Assembly: GCF_020733705.1 (NCBI RefSeq) | Contig: NZ_JAJFZM010000001.1 | Coordinates: forward strand, 62,001 to 126,000 | Length of the DNA: 64,000 nt | Source: Nocardia australiensis | Lineage (GTDB): Bacteria > Actinomycetota > Actinomycetes > Mycobacteriales > Mycobacteriaceae | Reading direction: 5' to 3' | In this document: positions 1 through 8,591 of the stretch, in pieces | How the letters are laid out: each line of letters begins with the position of its first letter | Numbering within the stretch: position 1 is the first letter of the stretch | Program-made: the position numbers and the translations under genes | Notes under the pieces: model-generated | Told to the model about the DNA's origin: nothing | Seen by the model: only the letters and a program-made list of their open reading frames with translations | The model's database searches: none

Positions 1-1
1 G

Positions 2-148
2 AAGCTGGCCACCGACAAGGGCATGCAGATCGGCCTGGACGGCGTGCAGCTGCTCGGTGGCCACGGCTTCACCAAGGAACACCCGGTCGAGCGCTGGTAC
101 CGCGACCTGCGGGCCATCGGCATCGCCGAAGGTGTCGTGCTCATCTAA
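2..148 (+). CDS. acyl-CoA dehydrogenase, C-terminal 48 residues (5' partial)
   Basis: This frame is open from the left edge to a TAA stop and encodes the end of an acyl-CoA dehydrogenase. The signature is the terminal helix region with LLGGHGFTKEHPVERWYRD, which in this family lines the FAD and acyl pocket, followed by the usual short GIAEGVVLI tail. The enzyme would catalyse alpha,beta-dehydrogenation of an acyl-CoA with transfer of electrons to ETF. It lies 105 bp upstream of a second acyl-CoA dehydrogenase in the same direction, so the two probably form one beta-oxidation operon or a heteromeric FadE pair. The start lies outside the window and chain-length preference cannot be read from this fragment. 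Confidence 0.85.
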   Translation, partial: KLATDKGMQIGLDGVQLLGGHGFTKEHPVERWYRDLRAIGIAEGVVLI

Positions 149-253
149 TCGGCTGGTTCCTCAACTTCCAGGAGGCGGCATGACTCACCATCGCGAGGCG
201 ATCATGCTGCCGACCGGGTGCGGGTGTCCCGCATAACCACAGGAGACATCAAC

Positions 254-1474
254 ATGATCAATCTCGAACTACCCAAGAAGCTGCGGGCCAGCGCAAACCA
301 GGCCCACCAGGTCGCCAAGGAGATCTTCCGTCCGATCTCGCGCAAGTACGACCTGGCCGAGCACGACTACCCGGTCGAGCTCGACGCCATGGCCGCGATG
401 GTCGAGGGTCTCGCCGATTCCGGCACCCAGAAGATCGGCGGCGCGGCAGGTGGTCGCTCCGACGACAACGGCCACGCCACCGAGCTGCTCGGTAACAGCA
501 ACGGCGGCAACATGTCCGCGCTGCTCAACGCCCTGGAGACCTCGTGGGGCGACGTCGGCCTGATGCTCTCGATCCCCTACCAGGGTCTGGGCAATGCGGC
601 CATCGCGGCGGTCGCCACCGACGAGCAGCTCGAGCGTTTCGGCAAGGTCTGGGCCTCGATGGCCATCACCGAGCCGTCCTTCGGCTCCGACTCCGCCGCC
701 GTCACCACCACCGCCGTGCTCGATGGCGACGAGTGGGTCCTCAACGGCGAGAAGATCTTCGTGACCGCGGGCCAACGCTCGACACACATCGTGGTGTGGG
801 CGTCGGTGGACCGCAGCCTCGGTCGCGCAGCGATCAAGTCGTTCGTCGTACCGCGTGAGGCCCCGGGGCTTTCGGTGGCTCGACTCGAGCACAAGCTCGG
901 CATCAAGGCGTCCGATACCGCCGTGCTGCTGTTGCAGGACTGCCGAATTCCCGAGGACAACATCCTCGGCAGCCCGGAAGTCAACGTGGAGAAGGGCTTT
1001 GCCGGGGTCATGCAGACCTTCGACAACACCCGCCCAATGGTCGCGGCGATGGCCGTCGGCGTCGCCCGCGCGGCCCTCGAGGAGCTGCGCACCATCCTGA
1101 CCGACGCGGGTGTCGAGATCTCCTACGACACCCCGGCCAACAATCAACACGCCGCCGCGGCCGAATTCCTGCGCATGGAAGCCGACTACGAGTCCGCCTA
1201 CCTGCTGTCGCTGCGCGCCGCGTGGATGGCCGACAACAAGAAGCCGAACTCCGTGGAAGCCTCGATGTCCAAGGCCAAGGCGGGCCGCACCGGCACCGAC
1301 GTGTCCCTCAAGGCGGTCGAGCTGGCCGGCGCCATCGGCTACTCGCAGCGCACCCTGCTCGAAAAGTGGGGCCGTGACTCGAAGATCCTGGATATCTTCG
1401 AGGGCACCCAGCAGATCCAGCAGCTCATCGTGGCGCGGCGGGTCCTCGGCAAGACCAGCGCCGAGCTGAAATAG
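254..1474 (+). CDS. acyl-CoA dehydrogenase (FadE family)
   Basis: A 406-residue flavoenzyme of normal family length that would oxidise an acyl-CoA to the enoyl-CoA. Visible landmarks are the FAD-contact segment MAITEPSFGSDSAAVTT in the middle domain and the C-terminal helical signature with KWGRDSKILDIFEGTQQIQQ. The ATG at 254 is preferred over an in-frame GTG at 218 because AGGAGA lies 7 nt upstream and because the N-terminus then begins with INLELPKKLR. It follows the partial acyl-CoA dehydrogenase and probably forms a two-subunit or sequential beta-oxidation unit with it. Substrate class (fatty acid or steroid side chain) is not resolvable from sequence alone. Confidence 0.92.
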   Translation: MINLELPKKLRASANQAHQVAKEIFRPISRKYDLAEHDYPVELDAMAAMVEGLADSGTQKIGGAAGGRSDDNGHATELLGNSNGGNMSALLNALETSWGDVGLMLSIPYQGLGNAAIAAVATDEQLERFGKVWASMAITEPSFGSDSAAVTTTAVLDGDEWVLNGEKIFVTAGQRSTHIVVWASVDRSLGRAAIKSFVVPREAPGLSVARLEHKLGIKASDTAVLLLQDCRIPEDNILGSPEVNVEKGFAGVMQTFDNTRPMVAAMAVGVARAALEELRTILTDAGVEISYDTPANNQHAAAAEFLRMEADYESAYLLSLRAAWMADNKKPNSVEASMSKAKAGRTGTDVSLKAVELAGAIGYSQRTLLEKWGRDSKILDIFEGTQQIQQLIVARRVLGKTSAELK

Positions 1475-1651
1475 CAAGTCGGACAACGCGGAACCGGTGC
1501 GGGTCGAGTCTTCGACTCGCAGCGGTTCGCGTTCACCCAGGCCCCGATGGTGGCCAGCATGGGTAGCGAAGGGACCGTCCGACTGCGCCGGCCCCGACCC
1601 GCGCCGAGGCCAGTTGCGCCGGGTGCGGTGCGGGTCCGTAGATTTGCGGGG

Positions 1652-2164
1652 GTGAGTCTGGAAGAACGACTGGCGGAGCTGGAACGGCGACTCGCGGCCG
1701 TAGAGATCGCCCAGAGCGGCGGCCATGGGCGGGCAAGCGAGTCGGCGTCGCCGGAACAATGGGCGCTGACGCGACTACACGAGGAATTCGCGGCCGCCGA
1801 CGAACGCACGGGCGGGGTGATGTTCGTCGGGTCGGGCCGACTGCCGAGCGATGAGCAATTCGGATGGCAGGTGCAGTTCACCACCGACGACATCGTCGCC
1901 TACGACTGGGACGAGGCGGCCGATTGTCTTGCCGCCCTTGGCAGCCCGATTCGACTGCGGCTGCTGCGCGAAATCATCCGTGGTAGCCGGACCGCGGCGC
2001 AACTGTCGGACCTCGATGAGGTCGGTTCTTCCGGAGAGATCTACAACCACCTGCGTCACCTCGCTGCCACCGGCTGGGTGCACACTGTCGGCCGAGGACG
2101 CTTCGAGGTGCCGCCGAACCGAGTGGTGCCGCTACTGGTCGCACTGGCCACCGCCCGGCGCTGA
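1652..2164 (+). CDS. winged helix-turn-helix (ArsR-like) regulator
   Basis: About 170 residues. The N-terminus has a short coiled-coil-like segment (SLEERLAELERRLAAVE), and the C-terminal half is a winged helix with LGSPIRLRLLREIIRG, AAQLSDLDEVGSSGEIYNH and LRHLAATGWVHTVGRGRFEV. That arrangement is the recognition helix and wing typical of ArsR-like repressors. No cysteine pair or other metal site is visible, so the ligand is unknown. The frame is open back to 1547, but that N-terminal extension is Arg/Pro-rich, so the GTG at 1652 is preferred. The gene converges with the next one, and the two stop codons touch. DNA target and signal are unknown. Confidence 0.7.
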   Translation: MSLEERLAELERRLAAVEIAQSGGHGRASESASPEQWALTRLHEEFAAADERTGGVMFVGSGRLPSDEQFGWQVQFTTDDIVAYDWDEAADCLAALGSPIRLRLLREIIRGSRTAAQLSDLDEVGSSGEIYNHLRHLAATGWVHTVGRGRFEVPPNRVVPLLVALATARR

Positions 2165-2806
2165 CTAGCAGTGAAATAGCTTGCCCACGTTGCGGTTCGA
2201 CGGAACCGGCCGTTCGCGCAGACAGCCGAACGCCACCACCCCCGCATCGCTGATCCGCACGCCCGAGCCCGCATTCGGATTCACGCAGGTCACCCCCGAA
2301 GATTCGCTGCGACACGCGTATTCACGCACCACAACCGTACTGCCATAAGGTAATTCGGGGCCACGCCCGCGAATGAACGGGCCAGGATCTCCGTGCAGAG
2401 AACCGATGTTCGCCTCGTCACCGGTGTAGTTTATCCACCCACCTGTCCAATTACCTTGCAGCTTGGCCGGTTTGGGCGGTGGATCAGCCAAATCGACGAG
2501 GCAGTCCAGCCCTTCGCTACCCTCCTCGTAATCGCTTGTGCAGCTGATCTTTCCGCTTGGGCTCGTGAACGCGCGGTCACTCTCGAGGTCGGTGACCGAA
2601 CCGTCGTCCAAGTGCGCGGTCCGATACCGCGCCTCGTCCCCCGGCGCACCCGCACGCACCCACGCCACCATCTGCGCGAGCGAGTCTCCCGGTGCGGCGG
2701 CGTTCGCCCGCGCCGGAGTCGAATTCGCGGCGCCGTGGGAATGCCGGTCCGCGGACGCGCAACCGGCCGCCACTAGAACGATCGCTGCCAACACCACGGT
2801 GCGCAT
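2165..2806 (-). CDS. secreted lipoprotein, unknown function
   Basis: A 213-residue protein with a lipoprotein signal peptide: positive start, hydrophobic core VVLAAIVLVA and lipobox VAAGC, which would acylate Cys16 and anchor it to the outer face of the membrane. After a Ser/Ala/Pro-rich linker there is a folded part with conserved-looking cysteines (ISCTSDYEEGSEGLDCLVDL, EYACRS, GVTCVNP, FGCLRE). It resembles small LppX/LpqN-era actinobacterial lipoproteins only in a general way, and I do not recognise a named family. It is a single-gene unit, convergent with the regulator on its right in transcription terms and transcribed away from the FadD remnant. Confidence 0.75.
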   Translation of the reverse strand: MRTVVLAAIVLVAAGCASADRHSHGAANSTPARANAAAPGDSLAQMVAWVRAGAPGDEARYRTAHLDDGSVTDLESDRAFTSPSGKISCTSDYEEGSEGLDCLVDLADPPPKPAKLQGNWTGGWINYTGDEANIGSLHGDPGPFIRGRGPELPYGSTVVVREYACRSESSGVTCVNPNAGSGVRISDAGVVAFGCLRERPVPSNRNVGKLFHC

Positions 2807-2865
2807 GTTCGGACCTTACCGTTCGGGTGGACAGACATCCGACAATTCGTGCGGGGAATTCGCGA

Positions 2866-3000
2866 TGCATCTTCATCCGCAGCGGAGCACCGTTCGAGGG
2901 CTATACCGACGGCCGCCACAACCTCCGCTACAAGGTGCCGCGCGAGGTGATTTTCCTCGACGACCTGCCACGCAATCCCACCGGCAAGCTGGTGCGTCGA
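2866..3000 (+). pseudogene. remnant of a FadD-type acyl-CoA ligase with internal deletion
   Basis: In this frame the DNA reads CIFIRSGAPFEGYTDGR and then directly NLRYKVPREVIFLDD and LPRNPTGKLVRR. Both blocks match the C-terminal part of the intact ligase just downstream (AIFVDNGFAFTGYTDGR and NLARYKVPREVVFLDE). In that ligase they are separated by roughly 95-100 residues that include the hinge and the SGGENVFP motif. The remnant is therefore a paralogue fragment that has lost its front and, in frame, the segment between the two blocks. No start codon, RBS or continuation is visible. It sits about 145 bp upstream of the surviving gene and suggests an old tandem duplication followed by decay. 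Confidence 0.7.
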
Positions 3001-3144
3001 ATACGGCGCCACGGACCGGCCGGACCGAGACGCGAACCACATCGAGTCAAAGATGCTTGCTATCGTTAGCAGCAGCACTGGATCTCGAAGTTGCGGTCCA
3101 CATCCCCCCCAATCCCGGTGGGTGGACCGCGGAAGGCGTTGTCG

Positions 3145-4809
3145 ATGTCTCTATCCCTCCCCGCGTTGAAAGGCACCGTTCGTAGGGTGGGTGACCTCGC
3201 TCTGGGCGTCAATGTCATGGTCAAGCGGCGGATGTTCAATCCGCTGCGACCCGATCACGCGGCCCGATCCGTGTTCAACGTGCTGAAGTTCGGCCCGTTC
3301 GCCGGGGTCGTCATGCACGCCGCGCAGACCCGTCCCGACGCGGCCGCCATCGTCGATGAACGCGGCGAACTGACCTTCGGGCAACTGAACGAACAGTCCA
3401 ACGCGCTGGCGCGCGGGCTTGCGGCGAAGGGCCTACAGCCCGGCGATGTAATCGCACTGCTGGCCCGCGATCATCGCGGCATGGTCCTCAGCCTGCTGGC
3501 CACCGGCAAGCTCGGCGTCCGCGCGGTGCTGATGAACACCGGTTTCGCGAAGCCGCAGTTCGCCGATGTCTCCAAGCGCGAGAACGTCAAAGCGGTCCTG
3601 CACGACAGCGAATTCGTCGATCTCATGGGTGCGGTTCCCGACGAAATCCCGCGGGTGCTCACCTGGGTCGACGAGAAGGACAAAGCCGACCCGTCAATCC
3701 CGACCATCGAGTCGCTCTCGGCAGGCCAGTCCACGGCGCCGCTGCCCGCACCCGCGAAGCCCGGCGGCCTGGTGATCCTCACCAGCGGCACCACCGGGAC
3801 ACCGAAGGGCGCGCCACGTGATCGGGTCAGCCCACTCGCTTCAGCGCAGTTCATCGACCGGGTACCGCTGCCCAACGACGGCACCATGATCATGGCGGCG
3901 CCGATCTTCCATGCCACCGGCCTCTCGCAATTCACCCTCGGGCTTGCCCTCGGCAATCGGGTGGTCTTCCAGCAGCGCCGGTTCGATCCGGAGCAGACAC
4001 TCGCGAATATCGTGAAGCACAAGGCGGATTCGCTCGTCGTGGTGCCGACGATGCTGCAGCGCATCCTCGACCTGGACGAGGCGGTACTGGGGAAATACGA
4101 CCCGAGCACCATCAAGGTGATCTTCGCGGCGGGCTCGGCGATCGCACCCGATGTCGTCACGCGCACCCTCGACTATTTCGGCGACAGCCTCTACAACCTG
4201 TACGGCTCCACCGAATGCGCGGTCATGACCGTCGCTACTCCCGAGGACCTGCGCAAGGCGCCGACCACCGCGGGCAAGGCGCCGGTCGGTATTCGGATCG
4301 TGCTGCTCGACGAGGACCGCAAGCCGATCATCCAGCCGAATGTCACCGGCGCCATCTTCGTCGACAATGGCTTCGCCTTCACCGGATACACCGACGGCCG
4401 GACCAAGGAAATGGTGGACGGCATGATGTCGAGCGGCGACGTCGGGCATTTCGATGCCGATGGGCTGCTCTACATCGACGGGCGTGACGACGACATGATC
4501 GTATCCGGCGGCGAGAACGTCTTCCCGCTCGAGGTGGAGAACCTGATCGCGGGCCGCGACGACATTTTCGAGGCCGCGGTGGTCGGCGTGGATGACCGTG
4601 AATTCGGAAAGCGGTTGCGCGCGTTCGTGGTTGCCAGCCCAGAGTCCAAGCGTGACGCCAAGGAGATCAAGGACTTCGTCAAGGCGAACCTGGCGCGTTA
4701 CAAAGTGCCCCGCGAAGTTGTCTTCCTCGACGAACTGCCGCGCAACGCGACCGGCAAGCTGCTGCGCAAACCGCTGCTCGAAATCGAGGTCGAGGTCGAC
4801 GCCGGATAG
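3145..4809 (+). CDS. long-chain fatty acid-CoA ligase (FadD12-like)
   Basis: A 554-residue AMP-forming ligase that would adenylate a fatty acid and transfer it to CoA. Motifs in order: P-loop LTSGTTGTPKGAP, a YGSTE A5-like motif, the adenosine-binding and hinge region IDGRDDDMIVSGGENVFP, and the catalytic-lysine motif PRNATGKLLRK near the end. The ATG at 3145, with GGAAG 9 nt upstream, gives the N-terminus MSLSLPALKGTVRRVGDLA, which resembles mycobacterial FadD12-type proteins, so the longer frame from 3091 is rejected. It lies immediately after a decayed paralogue. Substrate chain length is not known. Function as a ligase is well supported; the FadD12 comparison is from memory. Confidence 0.9.
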   Translation: MSLSLPALKGTVRRVGDLALGVNVMVKRRMFNPLRPDHAARSVFNVLKFGPFAGVVMHAAQTRPDAAAIVDERGELTFGQLNEQSNALARGLAAKGLQPGDVIALLARDHRGMVLSLLATGKLGVRAVLMNTGFAKPQFADVSKRENVKAVLHDSEFVDLMGAVPDEIPRVLTWVDEKDKADPSIPTIESLSAGQSTAPLPAPAKPGGLVILTSGTTGTPKGAPRDRVSPLASAQFIDRVPLPNDGTMIMAAPIFHATGLSQFTLGLALGNRVVFQQRRFDPEQTLANIVKHKADSLVVVPTMLQRILDLDEAVLGKYDPSTIKVIFAAGSAIAPDVVTRTLDYFGDSLYNLYGSTECAVMTVATPEDLRKAPTTAGKAPVGIRIVLLDEDRKPIIQPNVTGAIFVDNGFAFTGYTDGRTKEMVDGMMSSGDVGHFDADGLLYIDGRDDDMIVSGGENVFPLEVENLIAGRDDIFEAAVVGVDDREFGKRLRAFVVASPESKRDAKEIKDFVKANLARYKVPREVVFLDELPRNATGKLLRKPLLEIEVEVDAG

Positions 4810-4841
4810 CGGCAACGCCGCCGGGTGGGGTTTCCGGTTTT

Positions 4842-4866
4842 CGCCCGCGGGTCTGAGCTGCGGGCG
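4842..4866. other. short GC hairpin between fadD and the membrane gene
   Basis: The arms CGCCCGC and GCGGGCG form a 7-bp stem around an 11-nt loop, 33 bp after the ligase stop codon. There is no T-tract on either strand, so it may be a weak Rho-independent or RNA-stabilising hairpin. Evidence is structural only. Confidence 0.3.
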
Positions 4867-4903
4867 TGGAACCCATGCGCTACCCGTCGGATATCATCGC
4901 CGG

Positions 4904-5467
4904 GTGAAGATCGAGTTCGGCCGCAAAGCTGCGGGACAACGCAGCACCGCCGCGCAATTGCGCGGCGCGGCGGCCGGCTCGATCTCGGGTGCCATTTCGG
5001 TCGCGGCGCACGGTTGGGCATCCGGCGGCATGGCGCCGAGTGGCACCACGCTTGTTCTACTGGCCGCCGCCGCCGCGGTAATCGGTGCGCTGGTCGCCGG
5101 TCTCGCGCCACTGCGTGACACCTCGACAGGTCTGATCCTGGCACTCGTCGGAGGTCAGCTACTCGGTCACCTCACGATGGGCTGGAGCTCGGGGCACCTG
5201 CATCACGGCGATGCGCAGCTCACCGCTGCCATGCTGACCTCGCACATCATCGCGGCCCTACTCGCCGCCGTCGTGATCCGCGGCGCCGAAGCCGCCTATC
5301 TGATCGGCTGTGCCGTGCTGTCGCGCGTGCTGCCGATGCGTTACCACCCACCCGCGGTCGCCGGTCCACCGCTACTTCGCGACACCCATCGTGATCGCGT
5401 CATCCTGCGTGTCTTCACCACGGAAGCACTGCGCACCCGCGGGCCGCCACTCCCGATTCGTCTCTGA
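4904..5467 (+). CDS. hydrophobic membrane protein with His-rich loop
   Basis: A 187-residue protein starting at a GTG with N-terminus VKIEFGRKAAG. It has about four to five hydrophobic segments (SGAISVAAHGW, TLVLLAAAAAVIGALVAGLAPL, GLILALVGGQLLGHLTMGW, AMLTSHIIAALLAAVVIRG). Between segments three and four is a His-rich stretch, GHLHHGD, which could bind a metal. The next gene is a PepSY-associated membrane protein, a class often found with copper or iron uptake and resistance genes. A role in metal handling is therefore an inference from context. No named family is recognised, and no CopC or CopD motif is convincingly present. Confidence 0.6.
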   Translation: MKIEFGRKAAGQRSTAAQLRGAAAGSISGAISVAAHGWASGGMAPSGTTLVLLAAAAAVIGALVAGLAPLRDTSTGLILALVGGQLLGHLTMGWSSGHLHHGDAQLTAAMLTSHIIAALLAAVVIRGAEAAYLIGCAVLSRVLPMRYHPPAVAGPPLLRDTHRDRVILRVFTTEALRTRGPPLPIRL

Positions 5468-5837
5468 CATCTCCTTACCCGATGCATGAGCCACCCCGCT
5501 CGCGTGTCGCCGCCACCTCGACCGCCATCCGGCGACCGATCTTCGTGCCTTCCATCGACACCGCGTCCACGGTGTCCCGGACGTGGCACGAAATCAATTC
5601 CCGGTGCGGTGCAACGTTCCACGGATTCATCGGTCGATGCGATGCACCGATGGACACCGCGCACGAGCCCGTCGAACGAGCGCATCCGGATGACAGCCCA
5701 CGCGGCGGCGCGCTTTTCGCACGCGCCGATGCGTTGTCAGTCGCTGCGGCACGCGTGGTCGAGCCGAGCCCGAAGGTCGGCGTCGACGACGTGGCGACCG
5801 GCATCCGGGTTCCCCGAACTCGAGAAACGAATCGAAC
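5468..5837. other. intergenic stretch without a convincing gene
   Basis: These 370 bases separate the membrane protein from the PepSY gene. Frames are open on both strands because of high GC, but the translations are Arg/Pro/Ser/Thr-rich, have no RBS and match no family I know. No tRNA-like fold or strong terminator was seen. It may be decayed coding sequence. Confidence 0.4.
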
Positions 5838-7319
5838 TTGAGTATTACCGACGTCAGACCCCCGGATATCGAATCCGGGGAGCCACCACCGGAATCCAGA
5901 AAGCCCACCCGGCGGGGCGGATTGCATCCGCTGGTGATGCGGCTGCATTTCTATGCGGGCATCTTTGTCGCCCCTTTCATCCTGATCGCCGCGGTCACCG
6001 GCGCGCTCTACGCCATCTCACCCACCCTCGAATCGATCGTCTCCCGCGATCTATTGCAGGTCGACGCGGGCGGTGCGCAGAAGCCGCTGTCCGAACAGGT
6101 CGCCGCGGCCGTCGCCACCGAGCCGAATCTGGCGTTGGTGGCTGTCGCTCCGGCGCCCGGCGCGCGCGACACCACCCGGGTGATCTTCGATGATCCGTCG
6201 CTGGGCACCTCCGAGCGACGTGCGGTATTCGTAAACCCCTACACCGCAACGCCAGTCGGCGATTCCGTGGTGTACGGCAGTTCGGGTGCGCTGCCATTGC
6301 GCACCTGGATCGACAAGCTGCACAAGGACCTTCACCTGGGTGAGCCGGGCCGGGTATACAGCGAACTCGCGGCGTCTTGGCTGTGGATCATCGCGCTGGG
6401 CGGTCTACTGCTGTGGTTTCGCCGGGTCCGTGTGCGCCGCGACCGGAATTCGGCCGGTTGGCTACTGATTCCGGATCGCTCCCAAAGCACACGTGCGCGA
6501 GCGGTGAATTGGCATGGCGCAGTGGGAGTTTGGATTCTGCCGCTGGTCGTGCTGCTGTCGGCAACCGGGATGACCTGGTCGACCTATGCCGGTGCGAACA
6601 TCACCGAACTGCGCCAGCAGCTCAGCTGGACGACCCCGGAGGTGAAAACCGCATTGCCGGGATCGGCTGCGCCATCCCATGATTCGGCCGGCGAACACCA
6701 CGGTGGCGGCCATTCAGCGGCACCCGCGCCCGCCAGCACCGGCGATCGGATCGCGCAACTGGATCGCGCCTATCAGACGGCTCGCACCGAGGGCCTGACC
6801 GAAGCGGTCGAGATCAGCATTCCGGCCGCGCCCGGTAATGCGTTCGCCGTGAAAGAGCGACGAGTGCCTGGCGTATTCACCGTCGACGCGGTGGCCGTTG
6901 ACGGCGCCACCGGAAGCACCACCGACGCGTTGGCTTATGCCGATTGGCCGCTGATGGCCAAGCTCTCCAATTGGGGCATCCAGTTCCATATGGGGCTGAT
7001 GTTCGGGCTGCTCAATCAGTTGCTGCTGCTCGTCGCGATGATCGGCCTGATCACGGTGATCGTGCGCGGCTACCTCATGTGGTGGAACCGGCGGCCGACG
7101 CGCAGCGGTTCCCGGTGGGCGATGGGCCGCGCGCCACGCCGGGGCGCGTTGCGCCGGGTATCACCATGGCTCGCAGTGGCGCTGCTGGCCGCCGCACTCG
7201 TGGTGGGGTGGTTTGTTCCGCTCGTCGGACTGAGTCTGCTCGCCTTCCTCGCCGCCGATGTCGTCATCGGGGTCGTCGGCCGTGCTCGCGCGTCATCACA
7301 GCCTCACTCCATGACATAA
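5838..7319 (+). CDS. PepSY-associated transmembrane protein
   Basis: A 493-residue membrane protein of the PepSY_TM type. The first membrane helix (LHFYAGIFVAPFILIAAVTGALYAI) carries the family HxxxG-like start. A PepSY-like extracellular domain follows, then SWLWIIALGGLLLWFRR, NWHGAVGVWILPLVVLLSATGMTW, a His-rich loop (HDSAGEHHGGGH), and C-terminal helices. Membrane histidines (RLHFYAG, NWHGAVG, IQFHMGLM) fit haem-coordinating positions known from related siderophore-reductase-like proteins. The start is a TTG at 5838 giving MSITDVRPP; the upstream RBS is weak, so this start is provisional. With the preceding His-rich protein it may handle iron or copper at the membrane, which is inference. 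Confidence 0.8.
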   Translation: MSITDVRPPDIESGEPPPESRKPTRRGGLHPLVMRLHFYAGIFVAPFILIAAVTGALYAISPTLESIVSRDLLQVDAGGAQKPLSEQVAAAVATEPNLALVAVAPAPGARDTTRVIFDDPSLGTSERRAVFVNPYTATPVGDSVVYGSSGALPLRTWIDKLHKDLHLGEPGRVYSELAASWLWIIALGGLLLWFRRVRVRRDRNSAGWLLIPDRSQSTRARAVNWHGAVGVWILPLVVLLSATGMTWSTYAGANITELRQQLSWTTPEVKTALPGSAAPSHDSAGEHHGGGHSAAPAPASTGDRIAQLDRAYQTARTEGLTEAVEISIPAAPGNAFAVKERRVPGVFTVDAVAVDGATGSTTDALAYADWPLMAKLSNWGIQFHMGLMFGLLNQLLLLVAMIGLITVIVRGYLMWWNRRPTRSGSRWAMGRAPRRGALRRVSPWLAVALLAAALVVGWFVPLVGLSLLAFLAADVVIGVVGRARASSQPHSMT

Positions 7320-7430
7320 CCCGGCACTGATCCGCCGGGACACGTTCCGGCGGTTACCAATACGACCTACCAAACGTCAACGGTATGGCCGTCTATTCGC
7401 CATGCCACTAGCTCGAGGATTCGAATACAC

Positions 7431-8138
7431 ATGAAGATCACCAAGTTCGCCCTGGCCGCCGCGTTCATGACCGCGGCCGTGAGCATCGCGACGGGCACGA
7501 GTGCCGCCACCCCACAGCCCGCAGTCGAGCCCACAGCGGTCGGCTTCACCGCCCGCGCCACCGATACGTCGTCGGTTATCGAAACCGATGCGGGCTCGAT
7601 CACCGTCGAGGACGGGACGCTCGAGATCAAGGCGGCCGACGGCACCGTTGTCGCGGGGACCCCGCTGCGGTTGCGCATCGACGAATTCGAATTTCCCATC
7701 ACCGCCGAAATCGCCTACCGCACAGCAACTCTCACCCCACAGATCGACATGGCGCACGCGACCTATAAGCCCGTCGCGCTCCCCTTCGAAGACAAGGCGC
7801 CCTGGAAGAGCGAGTACGACCGCGAGCAAGCCGCCTGGAGCCGCATGACCAGCACGATCGGCATGGGTGCCACCGTCGGCACCCTGGTCGGCGGCCTCGG
7901 CGGAGCTGCCGTCGGCTGCGTCCTCGGCGGCATTGCTGGCGCGACCGTCGCGGCCGCAACCATCGTCGGCATGTTCGGCCCGTTCATCCCCGCCGCCGCC
8001 ATCGGCTGCCTCGGCGGCGTCGCCGCAATCGGCGCACTCGGCACCGTCACAGGCCAAATCCTGATCACCGCACCGGTAGCCCTCGGCGCCGCAATCCAGT
8101 ACTTCACCACCATCAATTCCCCATTCCAGGGCAAATGA
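7431..8138 (+). CDS. secreted protein with glycine-zipper C-terminus
   Basis: A 235-residue protein with a Sec signal peptide (MKITKFALAAAFMTAAVSIATGTSAA, probable cleavage after TSA). A beta-rich extracellular part follows (ITVEDGTLEIKAADGTVVAG, LRIDEFEFP). The last third is hydrophobic and Gly/Ala-rich with repeated GxxxG spacing (GATVGTLVGGLGGAAVGCVLG, IGCLGGVAAIGALG), suggesting helix packing in or on a membrane. Similar proteins are frequent and multi-copy in Nocardia and Rhodococcus genomes, but their function is unknown. It appears monocistronic; a GC hairpin lies about 65 bp after the stop. Confidence 0.7.
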   Translation: MKITKFALAAAFMTAAVSIATGTSAATPQPAVEPTAVGFTARATDTSSVIETDAGSITVEDGTLEIKAADGTVVAGTPLRLRIDEFEFPITAEIAYRTATLTPQIDMAHATYKPVALPFEDKAPWKSEYDREQAAWSRMTSTIGMGATVGTLVGGLGGAAVGCVLGGIAGATVAAATIVGMFGPFIPAAAIGCLGGVAAIGALGTVTGQILITAPVALGAAIQYFTTINSPFQGK

Positions 8139-8201
8139 CCCAATCCGCGAAACCGCCTGGCTGATCAGCGGTTCCGCCGGCCACGCACCACAGATCGACC
8201 T

Positions 8202-8234
8202 CCGGTGCCGGACAGCGCAGCTGCCCGGCACCGG
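8202..8234. terminator. hairpin between convergent genes (weak terminator candidate)
   Basis: The arms CCGGTGCCGG and CCGGCACCGG form a perfect 10-bp stem with a 13-nt loop, between the secreted protein gene and the convergent symporter pair. It lacks a good T-tract on either strand, so it is a candidate bidirectional terminator of the GC-only type common in actinobacteria. Confidence 0.45.
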
Positions 8235-8324
8235 GCCGTCATCGTGTTTCGATTCCCGCCACGATAAGCACTCCAATCCGCACTGCTTCACCGCCGACGT
8301 AATCACGCCGGTCGCGATGTGTGA

Positions 8325-8579
8325 TCAGGGTTCTTCGGTGGTTTCTTCGCCGACGGTTACCGAAGAGGACGGGGCGGTGGGGACGACGGGACGCAGTAAG
8401 ACCCAGAGTAGGAAGGCGAGGGCCACCGCGGCCATTCCGATTCCGGCCCATAAGTTCGCATTGATGCCACCTGTTTTGGCTGCTTCGGCGGCAGTGTCGT
8501 GGACCAGGCCCGTGACGATGAGAATGACGCCGTAGCTGCCGAGCAGGGCGCCGACGATGGTGCGAATGTCGAAAAGCAT
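8325..8579 (-). CDS. small membrane protein partner of the symporter
   Basis: An 84-residue protein with two hydrophobic helices (IVGALLGSYGVILIVTGLVHD and NLWAGIGMAAVALAFLLWVLL) and an acidic, Ser/Thr/Glu-rich tail. It starts 12 bp after the stop of the sodium:solute symporter gene. GGAGGTCAG lies just upstream of its ATG, so the two are surely co-transcribed. Small two-helix proteins in this position often accompany actinobacterial SSS transporters and may be accessory subunits. No enzymatic motif is visible. Confidence 0.75.
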   Translation of the reverse strand: MLFDIRTIVGALLGSYGVILIVTGLVHDTAAEAAKTGGINANLWAGIGMAAVALAFLLWVLLRPVVPTAPSSSVTVGEETTEEP

Positions 8580-8591
8580 CGGCTGACCTCC

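Noticed and set aside
269..1759. Long minus-strand open frame of 496 codons opposite the acyl-CoA dehydrogenase
   Set aside because: It is the GC-driven antisense shadow of a clear gene, rich in Arg, Gly, His and Val, with no RBS or family match.
5475..5948. Minus-strand frame of 157 codons before the PepSY gene
   Set aside because: Arg/Ser/Thr-rich composition, no RBS, no family, and it overlaps the PepSY start.
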